A stretch of DNA of 64,000 nucleotides, taken from positions 10,224,622 through 10,288,621 of the forward strand of contig NC_049907.1 of assembly GCF_001411555.2 (NCBI RefSeq), in the 5' to 3' direction. Below the pieces are notes generated by a model, which was given only the letters and a program-made list of their open reading frames with translations, searched no databases and had not been told where the DNA came from. This document shows, piece by piece, positions 23,501-31,671 of this stretch (positions are counted from its first letter, which is position 1; every line of letters begins with the position of its first letter). The position numbers and the translations under genes were made by a program. Source of the stretch: Juglans regia (taxonomy: Eukaryota; Streptophyta; Magnoliopsida; Fagales; Juglandaceae).

Positions 23501-24694
23501 TGTTCCTCTTGTATTCTTCCTATATACTCAAGTAATGGATTTTGTGTTTATTCTTCACTTATAAAAAAAATCAGGTCATCCTTTCAACATGTGTAAATCC
23601 GTGAGGTGCACATTTAGTGTTATAACTAAGCTAATGAACTTACAACTCTAACAAAAGGAGCAATGGGAATAAGCAGCGTCCAAGTCTTTTGGAAGTGCCT
23701 AATCTCACGAAGAGCCACTGTTCCTGGCTTATAGCGCCGCTTCTTTGCCTGCCTCTGTGTTCCTGAAGCTATAGAACAATCGAATAATCAAATCACCACA
23801 TATCAATACTGACATGATCATCATCATCATCATCAAACAAGTTGGAAATGTGTAAACAGTTAAATGTAACAAAAACTTACTTCCAGCTGTATTCGGACTT
23901 CCACCAGGACGCTTCAACATTTTAAACAAATTTACATAACCATCAAGAAAGAACGAGGTAAACAATATTGGAATAAAAAAATAAATCAACACTAAATTTG
24001 AAATATGGAATAAAGAAGTACAGACTAAAACACCCAAAAGCGTCACTCAATTTTTAATTTTCAGTTTTTTCTTTTTTACGTTTCATATTTCATTTGATGG
24101 ATAACTCATGGGAATGGAAATTTCAGATTGTATTTAATTTCCTATGTTTCCTTTCCTACAAAAAGCAGACAATGAAAAGATATTACCAAGCATAAAGGCT
24201 CGGGTTGGTTACTGAGGAAATACAGGTAAAGCAAATTGCGCCAATCAAATTCTTCTCACTATTTATGATCTCAGAATAACAAAAAAAGAAAACCACTAAG
24301 CTGGGCCTAATGTAACCATTCAGCTCAACTAAAAGAAACGTCTCACTTTCTACAAGATATAAGAAGACAAAAATAAGGTCAATTCCAGCTCCCACTCATT
24401 TTTCCAAATTTTCTGACAGGCCGAACGGAAAAAAGGAAAAATCGAACATAGAGAGAAGATGAAGACAGAAGAAAGAGTGTTACCGCACTCCGGGCTGGTG
24501 AAGCTGACGATTCCCCTCTAGAACCTGGTATCACAAAGAGCAAAACCACAAAAAAAAAAAAAGGGAAAAAATAATCAAACCCTAAGAAATATATATAAAC
24601 AGAAAACAGAAATACATGTATGGAGAGAGAGATAGAGAGGACCTGATTTTCTTGAATTTCCTTTCCTGTTAGCGGGATGTTTGATCCTCGCCAT
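17547..24694 (-). CDS. CENH3: Centromere-specific histone H3 (CENH3), complete, 7 exons
   Basis: This is the centromeric H3 variant that replaces H3 in centromere nucleosomes and marks the kinetochore site. Exons (minus): 24,694-24,643; 24,524-24,484; 23,911-23,881; 23,762-23,644; 20,138-20,064; 18,484-18,409; 17,602-17,547. They sum to 450 nt, 149 codons plus stop, and all introns are GT-AG. The tail (residues 1 to about 50, beginning [12 protein letters not shown]) is short, basic and Ser/Pro/Gly-rich. The histone fold follows: [13 protein letters not shown] (alpha-N), [17 protein letters not shown] (alpha-1), an extended loop 1 ([10 protein letters not shown]), [17 protein letters not shown] and [17 protein letters not shown] (alpha-2), then [12 protein letters not shown]. 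The long loop 1, the W in it and the RPW end separate CENH3 from canonical H3. Residue 3 is Ile where H3 has Thr. Multiple introns and an intact frame argue for the functional locus. Splice sites were predicted by eye. Confidence 0.93.
20139..23643 (-). other. CENH3 intron 4 (3.5 kb) carrying a LINE
   Basis: The intron lies between the alpha-1 exon and the loop-1 exon. About two thirds of it is a LINE insertion in the antisense orientation (21,323-23,575). The remaining 1.2 kb is unassigned. Other CENH3 introns are 118, 572, 118, 1,579 and 806 bp; intron 3 contains a short (ATC)n tract near 23,815. Confidence 0.85.
21323..23575 (+). mobile_element. 5'-truncated L1-type LINE (reverse transcriptase remnant)
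   Basis: Reverse transcriptase pieces occur in order over several frames: [11 protein letters not shown] and [11 protein letters not shown] at 21,400-21,520, [18 protein letters not shown] at 21,550-21,620, the catalytic box region [12 protein letters not shown] near 22,010-22,045, [19 protein letters not shown] near 22,100-22,155, and [18 protein letters not shown] near 22,300-22,350. A zf-RVT region follows ([19 protein letters not shown] near 22,740). A short A-run ends it at about 23,570. TCATCCTTTCAA is present on both sides (21,311-21,322 and 23,576-23,587), a 12-bp target-site duplication. Frameshifts and stops make it inactive. It lies antisense in CENH3 intron 4. Confidence 0.88.
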
Positions 24695-24930
24695 TTGATT
24701 GAGAACAAAATGCTTGCAGTGAGCTCAGCAATGTCTCACACACACACTGACACATACGCAAAGACGGGGGGAAACGCAACTAGAGCGGGGAAAGTGATAC
24801 TTTCAAAACACCCAAAGAATTAAATTAAATAAATAGGTACATAAACGACATTTCCCGCTCCACTACGTTTTAATATTGTAATAAGATCTCGAGAACGACG
24901 TCGTCAACGTCCTTAAAAAGTTAAAAATCT
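24695..24930 (-). promoter_or_regulatory. Probable CENH3 5' UTR and proximal promoter
   Basis: The sequence upstream of the CENH3 start codon contains TTTCCCGC at 24,851-24,858 (160 bp upstream of the ATG), an exact match to the E2F consensus TTTSSCGC. The palindrome ACGACGTCGT lies at 24,896-24,905. A near-E2F word (GCGGGGAAA, one extra G) lies at 24,785-24,793. E2F control of CENH3 is established in Arabidopsis. Transcription start is not known. Confidence 0.55.
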
Positions 24931-24959
24931 TATGAAAACTAGGGTTAATTGAAAATTCA

Positions 24960-25330
24960 ATGCCCCATTTTTTGCAACGTTTATAGGGTGCTACCTAAAA
25001 CTCCGCGTGTCCCCGCCACCACATTGGCGGAGAGAGGGAGGGAGGGGGGGATCCCATCCCACGGGAGGTGGGTGCCCTCGTTTGATAGGACGAGGGGCAG
25101 ATTGGCAACCACCACCCATAGCTCCATGCCCAATGGCCCAAATGACCAATGTATTGGCGCATTAAGAGAGAGAGAGAGAGATATACTAGAGCCGACAAGT
25201 AGGCACAAGTTGTGACGACGAGAGAGAGAGAGAGAGAGTGTGTGGGGGGGGGGGGGTTTGGGGGGAACCTTGGGCAAGCTTGGGCCCAGCCAGGGCCCCC
25301 CCCTCAGCCTCGACTATGTGGATATTATGT
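24960..25330. repeat. Low-complexity GC-rich block with (GA)n and G-runs
   Basis: Contains (GA)n at about 25,164-25,182 and 25,220-25,239 and a run of G at about 25,243-25,257. Several overlapping open frames here are low-complexity artefacts. No gene seen. Confidence 0.6.
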
Positions 25331-25334
25331 GGAT

Positions 25335-25985
25335 GCAGAATGGGGGCAGGAAGGCGATGCCCTGCTGCCCTACCCTAATTTATACCTAAAATTTTAAAAT
25401 TTTGCAATCGCAACTTCCATTAAAACGTAAGGTAATAAAACCTTTTTAACAAAAGTTGCGAATTTTAAAATTTTGAAATCTTAGATGAAAATGCTGTTAG
25501 TTAAAAAATAAAGATAACTTTTACAAATCAATGAAAACTGGCATATGCTTGGCCGAGGAGGGATGGGGAGGCAGTGCCCTGCCACCCAACCCTAATTTAT
25601 ATCAAGAATTTTTAAATTTTGCAATTCGCAACTTCCATAAAAAATAAGATAATAAAACCTTTAACGAAAGTTCGAATTGTAATTTTTTTAAATCTAGGTG
25701 CATGCAAATGTTGTGAGTTAAAAAAAATAGAGATAACTTTTTACAAATCGATGAAAACTAGCATCTGCCTGGTCAAGGTGGGGTGGGGAGGCGGTGCCCC
25801 GCCACCCAACCCTAATTTATACCTAGAATTTTAAAATTATGCACTTCACAACTTCCATAAAAACGTAAGGTAATAAAACCTTTAACAAAAGTTACGAATT
25901 GTAAAATTTTGAAATCTTAGGTGTAAATGTTGTGAGTTAAAAAAATCATCAAGATAACTTTTTACAAATCGATGAAAACCGAGAT
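25335..25985. repeat. Three-copy tandem repeat, period 217-220 bp
   Basis: The phrase ACCCTAATTTATA recurs at 25,372, 25,589 and 25,809 (217 and 220 bp apart). Each unit continues with AACTTCCAT.AAAA, GTAAGGTAATAAAACC, TTTTGAAATCTTAG and a G-rich segment of GGGGAGGCGGTGCCC type. Copies are about 85-90% alike by eye. It begins about 640 bp upstream of the CENH3 start codon. Noncoding. Confidence 0.8.
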
Positions 25986-26645
25986 ATTGAATTTGCAGTT
26001 AACCCTAAAAAAATATATGAGAAATTCATTTTAGACATTTTTTTTTTTTTAAATTTTCAATCATACAAGCTGATTCGACATGTTTAAGTAGGTTTTCAAG
26101 TTGTTAATATAAAAAACTATTTAAACTTTGTCAAGTCAACTTGTGTAAGGAAAGATGACAAATTTAAAAAGACGAGTAGCATTACACAAATTATATTAGG
26201 AATAGTATCCTTCATCTAAATTATATTAGCATTACACTCATAAAAGATTACTTTCACCTGTCCATGGTAAAAAATGCGAGATTTGTCGACCCCAAGAATA
26301 TATGAAGTTGTATTACTATTAAGATAAATGTTACTATACTTTATACTACTCATTTTGCCATAGGACTATAATATTGTGCTATGTGACTTATTAAAATAAA
26401 TAAATAAAAACATAAACATAAAAGGGTAGAGGCAATACATGATTTTAGTTTTCCTTTATATATATATATATATATATATATATTTGGGCCCTTTTGTTTT
26501 TAAATATATATTTTTAATTTTTTTTAATAATCTGTAGTGCCACGTCAAGAGACAAATCTGTAGTGTCACGAAATTACGGTGGTTGCAAAAATTTTATTGC
26601 AAATATGTTTCCAACCAAAATGTTGTCCTTCTAAATATGTTGTTT

Positions 26646-26965
26646 CGTTTGTTTTCGCGGATGAGATGAAATGAGTTGAGATTAAAATTAAAAGTTGAAT
26701 AAAATATTGTTAGAATATTTTTTTAAGGAAAAATATTTGCATCAGCCTACTATTCATCACACACTCAACACACTTAGTGTATTGAGATTTAAAAAAAAAA
26801 AAAAATTTGAATGCATGGTGTGTGAAGTGTGTAGGCTGATGCATAGAATTACCATTTTTTTAATATTATTTTTGTTTTGGGATTTGAAAAAGTTGAATTG
26901 TTTATTTTATTTTGTATGAGAATTTGAAAAAATTGTAATGAGGAGATGAGTTGTGAAAACAAACG
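26646..26965 (+). mobile_element. MITE, family A, with perfect 11-bp terminal inverted repeats
   Basis: CGTTTGTTTTC at 26,646-26,656 is the exact inverse of GAAAACAAACG at 26,955-26,965. The interior has the family words TTGAATAAAATATTGTTAG, TTTGAAAAAGTTGAATTG and AAAAATTGTAATGAGGAG. A different MITE is inserted at 26,727. Confidence 0.8.
26727..26853. mobile_element. Nested 127-bp MITE with 10-bp target duplication
   Basis: Begins GGAAAAATATTTGCATCAGCC and ends with the inverse pattern GGCTGATGCATAGAATTACC (shared GCATCAGCCTAC arms). ATTTTTTTAA flanks it at 26,717-26,726 and 26,854-26,863. A 9-10-bp duplication points to Mutator-like mobilisation rather than hAT (8 bp) or Harbinger (3 bp). 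Confidence 0.8.
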
Positions 26966-27428
26966 AGGCAGTTGCAACTAATGAAAATCATTGCGAATAC
27001 ATTCATTTGTAACGAAATGCAAACTCTTTTAAAATTACTAGCAACGAATTATTCTCATTGCAAACTATATTTAATTATTTCCATGGGCAAGTGTTTTGTT
27101 GCTCCCTCGATACTTAAAATTGGGTTAAAATACATTATCTTCATTGGCACAATACCTTATAGCTTGACGTTCCATCAAAATACAGAATGATTATTTTTGC
27201 ACCTAAATAGCACACAAAAGCATTAATACGCAATTGTCCTATATATTTAAGGGCACCTAATAAACCAAGCATTCTATAATCACAACTGTTGTATCTATAT
27301 ATTTAGTTGGACCGACATATATTTACATAGTGAAGATCGCGGTGCCTATTTTTTCTGCAGGTTGGAGATGGAGGGAGGAGGTGAAATTTCCTTTGCTGGG
27401 TGGGATTTCGTGGAAGAGAAATGCTACA

Positions 27429-27694
27429 AGGAAGTTTTATACCACACACGTCCACCAAACCAACATGTGATCTGTCATTTTATCATTCTATCTTAATATT
27501 TAAATATGTTTATGTTTAAACACACATATTTAAGTATTTTTGCCCTTCTATCTCAATGCTTAAACACACACGTATATATGATTTGTCATTTTTGTTATTG
27601 TATTTAAACACATACTTATTTAAGCATTAAGATAAAATGATAAAAATGACAAATCACACGTTGATTAAGTAGATGTGTAAGTGTAAGATTTTCA
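27429..27694. mobile_element. Foldback MITE
   Basis: The left part (AACATGTGATCTGTCATTTT around 27,460-27,480) is inverted on the right (AAATGACAAATCACACGTT around 27,643-27,661). Similarity extends over most of about 100 bp on both sides. Noncoding. Confidence 0.6.
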
Positions 27695-28545
27695 TATAGA
27701 TTTTCTCTTTGATAAAATGATAAAACATTATGAATGGCAGAGGAGGTTTCCTTATCCTTCTATGCCGACTTGAAAATATATGCCTTCATAACGATGTTGA
27801 ATTCAACCATTCAAGTGCGCATCGAGAAGCTCTCAAACACTATATATGAGAGTTTTCTCACTAGGTTTTTTATGGGATGCTATTATGGCTCAGCTATGGG
27901 GGGTTAGAGAGTGCAGAGCTAGAGTATGCGAAGGTGGAAGAAGAAGCAAGAATGTGTCGGGCAGAACTCAGAAGTGTTCGAAGTGAAGTGTCTGGAGTTA
28001 TGAAGCTAAGTTTGATGCGGTGTCGTTTTACTGCCAACCATACGGTGTCATTCTACCAAGTGATAAAGTTGTGCGTTTTGTTGAGTTGCTTTGCTATGCG
28101 TTTTGTAATAAAGAGTAGTCCACGTCTCTTTTATTTGGTAAGTTCTAAAAGAAGTTTGTTAAGGGTTAAGTGTGTCTTTTCTGCCAAATTCCGTTAGGAT
28201 GATGGTTGTAAATGGGTGCAGGGAATCTGTAGTGGGCATTCTAAAAAACATTGAGCAGACACTATAGTTGTTTCTTTGGAGGAATTGGGACCTCGAATCC
28301 TCAAGGTGTGGCCACTTTTTCATCTTCTTCCTCTTGCTATTTTCATTTCCTCATTTTTACAAACAGATCATATGCAATCTGCCCGTACACAATAATGTTT
28401 ATAGACCATTTATTCGCCATTCTTATTTACATACTACCTAGACTCAACAGCACCCTAACAAATGCATTGTATAAGTTGGTAAATATATCTTCTATGAGGT
28501 AATATTCAATGTGACACCAGCAAAAATGTTAAGAAATCTAGATTT
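27695..28545. other. No recognisable gene; possible LTR fragment
   Basis: A 106-codon plus-strand frame (27,877-28,197) starts with a charged helix-like stretch (ELEYAKVEEEARMCRAELR) but then turns into sequence resembling a plant LTR (GTTTGTTAAGGGTTAAGTGTG near 28,157). I do not call it a gene. Confidence 0.35.
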
Positions 28546-28740
28546 CGTTTGTTTACACAAATAAGATGAGATAAAAATTAAAAATTGAATAAAATATTAT
28601 TAGAAGATAATTTTTTAATATAATTTTTATTTTAAAATTTGAAAAAGTTAGATTGTTTATTATACTTTGTGTGAGAGTTTGAGAAAGTTATAATGATTAT
28701 ATGAGATGAGATGAGAAGAGATAATTTAGTTTGTGTAACC
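28546..28740 (+). mobile_element. MITE, family A
   Basis: Starts CGTTTGTTTACACAAATAAG and ends TAGTTTGTGTAACC; the interior contains TTGAATAAAATATTATTAG and TTTGAAAAAGTTAGATTG. Noncoding. Confidence 0.75.
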
Positions 28741-28812
28741 ACCATGATTAGAAAAAAAATTGGTGGCAGCTACGATTGGTGCTTGTGCTTGGTGGCCACA
28801 TAGAGAAATCCA

Positions 28813-29062
28813 CTTAAGTTGAGTTTAACATCCAAACACTTAACTCTTAAATCACTAAACCTTTTTCAACTCAACACCTCTTTACACACGGGACCCACAA
28901 CCTTTTTCAACTTCTCATAAATAATTTAAACTTATTTTAACATCAAAACACATCTAAATTCATCTTAAATGGGCTTCACAAAATTCATTCAACCATCTCA
29001 ACTTACTACTATTCATAACGAACTCAAATTATCTCAATTCAACTAAACATCCAAACGAGACC
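28813..29062 (-). mobile_element. MITE, family B
   Basis: Inverse orientation to the 6,357 copy. Contains GGGACCCACAACCTTTTTCAA, CTACTATTCATAACGAACTC and ends with CATCCAAACGAGACC. Noncoding. Confidence 0.75.
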
Positions 29063-29368
29063 TAATAGAATCCTGAGGAAGAGATCAATTCGAAACATCA
29101 TTATTACCACAAAGACTCGTATGGATATAAATAGTAATTTAGCCTTTTATTTTTTTTAACTTTTTTTAATAGTAATTTAGTTTTTAAAATTGTAAACATT
29201 CTTTATTATAGAAAAACAATTTCTTGTTTTTCAAAAAATAAAATAAGGATGACACGTTGTAGTCGATGATACTACTGTGTATTTTCTGTTATAAAGATTC
29301 TAGACGCAGTCCCAATTGGGGGCCTGCGTGCGCACAAAGTGAAAAGCTTCGTTTCATTTAAGTAAAAA

Positions 29369-30060
29369 ATGCATAGAAGTAAAATCGCACTGAAACATCT
29401 TTGTTTGCCTTGCACTGAAACTACTGGACAACTGTGTTCATGTTGCATGCAAAGAAATCATCACATCAAGAAATGTCCGGATTCAAATCACACTCCTCTT
29501 CATCCTGATGTCTCAAAGGAAGAATCGCATGAAGGTCCAAATAATCTCCTCAGTTGTCAGGATTCAGCTAGTGAAGGTGATACTATTCAATTTAGACTTG
29601 GATCTCCTGATATTCAAGATGATTTTTCAAATGAGTATATTAGTTCAAGAATGCAAGATCGTTGTTATAATAGTCCTGATGGGGAAATTACCTATGGGAA
29701 AGATTGAAATGATTCTTTTACAGATGAGCAATCAAAGTCTTTCTCATTGGAGACTAAAATTTCGGAAAGAAATTCAACTGGATCCATCTTTGAAGTGATC
29801 TGTTTTTAAGCATCTGTTTTTGGAGGATGAGGTCTATTTTCATAGCACTTTTACAAATGAGCAATCAAAGTTTTTCTCGTTAGAGACTAAAATTTCGAAA
29901 AGAAATTCAACTGGATCCATCTTTGAAGTGGTTTATTTTTAAGCATCTGTTCTTGGAGGACGAGATCTATTTTCAGAGCACTCAAATGCGAATGAGACTA
30001 CAGATGCTGATAGTGGTGGAGGAGATGCAGAGGGAGCTCAAACGATAGAGATCTATTTTC
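29369..30060 (+). pseudogene. Unidentified coding relic with internal 133-bp duplication
   Basis: The first part (29,369-29,707) is an open frame with a cysteine cluster (CLPCTETTGQLCSCC, then a His-His-x3-Lys-Cys) followed by a Ser/Asp/Glu-rich, probably disordered region ending near NSPDGEITYGKD. After that stop the same composition continues in another frame (SFTDEQSKSFSLETKISER). A segment of about 133 bp is duplicated: 29,729 onward matches 29,862 onward. No introns and no family I recognise. It reads like a truncated retrocopy or captured fragment of a host gene rather than a transposon protein. It could also be a degenerate exon. Confidence 0.4.
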
Positions 30061-30466
30061 AAACACTAAAACACAAGACCACTTTGCTTTGGGTTGACGT
30101 GTATGGGCCCGTGTTCTAGGAATAGAGATAAGAATGAAAGTGCAGAGAGTTTTGTCACATTGTTTGAGGGAGGAAGATAAAGTCGAGGGTATTTTTGAAA
30201 TTTGACCAAAATTATAGGGAAAAAGACATAAACATCCATTTCGTGCACACTCAAACCCCCAACGGGGACTGTACGTAGCACGAGTCTTTCTGTTAATGTT
30301 GATGGATAGAAAACAATTAAGGAATGGTATTCTTTTGAGTAAACATATTCTAAAAACAATATTGCACATATTCTAAACCTAAGTATCCCATAACACATTG
30401 GTGTAAGAGACAGTAGCATTATGTGTCATTCGTTAATAAATAAAACAGTAAAAACTATACAGGTAT

Positions 30467-30657
30467 GGTTTGGATAGTGAGACGAGACGAGATGATTTTT
30501 TATGAAAATTGAAAGTTGAATAAAATATTGTCAGAATATTATTTTTTAATATTATTATTATTTTGAGATTTGAAAAAGTTGAATTGTTTATTATATTTTG
30601 TGTGAGAATTTAAAAATTGTAATGATGAAATAAAATGAAACACTTTCACTGTCAAAA
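30467..30657 (+). mobile_element. MITE, family A
   Basis: Starts GGTTTGGATAGTGAGACGAG and ends CACTTTCACTGTCAAAACGA. Interior words TTGAATAAAATATTGTCAG and TTTGAAAAAGTTGAATTG match the other copies. About 190 bp, noncoding. Confidence 0.8.
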
Positions 30658-30943
30658 CGATGCATTAAACTTGTGTGTTCCTTGTGCATCGGATGGTCCA
30701 GAACAAGTGAGTTCGAGTAGCATCTATATATTATTTAACACTTCAGTTTTAAGCAAATCGTTAATATATTAAGAGGCAGTTGTTCAATAAAGATTCATTC
30801 TGAGCTTGTAAAAAAGAACTGCTAATTCAACCTAAAGAAGAGATGCCCTTGGAAACACCAACTTAAAGCTCTGGTTTTTTTCCCCAATATATGAAGAGGT
30901 TGGGACACAAATCTTACAAACTACAAAGTCATACTTTCACATT

Positions 30944-31131
30944 CATTTGGATTTAGAAAATGTTTCATCCCACATCATCATTACAACTTTTTCAAATTTT
31001 TACAAAAAATATAATAAACAATTAAACTTTTTCAAATCCCAAAATAATAATAATATTAAAAAATAATATTCTAACAATATTTTTTTTAACTTTCACCTGA
31101 AACCATCTCATCTCATCTCAGAATCCAAACT
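30944..31131 (-). mobile_element. MITE, family A, inverted copy
   Basis: Inverse of the 30,467 copy, 290 bp away. Contains TAATAAACAATTAAAC, ATATTCTAACAATATT (inverse of the family words) and CATCTCATCTCAGAATCC at its end. Confidence 0.8.
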
Positions 31132-31541
31132 AGCCCCAAAGGTGCCCATGCTCCAATCCAGAACAAACACAGTAGAATAACTAGTCTTCAATTATAAGCA
31201 TCACATGTTGAAAATGCAATTTTAGAGAAAGTTCAGACAATTATGCATTTCCATTCTAACAAAATAAGATTCTCTTCTCAAGGTGGAATATAAAGCTAGT
31301 GTTTTTACCTCCCCCCCCCCCCTTCCCGAATCCTTGATGCACCCAGAAGTTCATGGACATACAGTTGTTCTGTTGCAAACTCAAAACTGGTGAAAGAAAT
31401 ACTATTGTCCTTATCCGAATATATCTAATACAGAAATCCCAACCAAAAGACACCCAATGATTACACAAAGTAGCATAAGAAACAAAAGGAAAGTGGCCAT
31501 GAGAGATTTCTGTTTCATAGCTCATAGCAGTGTATTTTTTT

Positions 31542-31547
31542 TTTATT
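31542..31547 (-). terminator. Candidate polyadenylation signal of TROL
   Basis: AATAAA on the minus strand, about 125 nt downstream of the TROL stop codon. Position is plausible; cleavage site not known. Confidence 0.35.
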
Positions 31548-31671
31548 CTTTACTATGGATCTAAGATATCATGCAAGCTGAAAATTTTCACAAACTAGCT
31601 TTGCTAATCCCCCGACAACAGCTGCTTGTCATAGAAACAAACTGCTATATTTTTATGCAATTACAACAACT

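Larger units (their letters stand above)
30061..31541. other. Intergenic DNA with two family-A MITEs
   Basis: Apart from the MITEs at 30,467-30,657 and 30,944-31,131 and a C-run near 31,311-31,322, nothing is recognised. The TROL 3' UTR probably reaches into the right end. Confidence 0.5.

Noticed and set aside
24949..25397. Several overlapping frames upstream of CENH3
   Set aside because: Low-complexity translations of (GA)n and G-runs, found on both strands at once.
31256..31525. 89-codon minus-strand frame
   Set aside because: In the probable TROL 3' flank; includes a poly-glycine run from a C-tract. Not protein-like.
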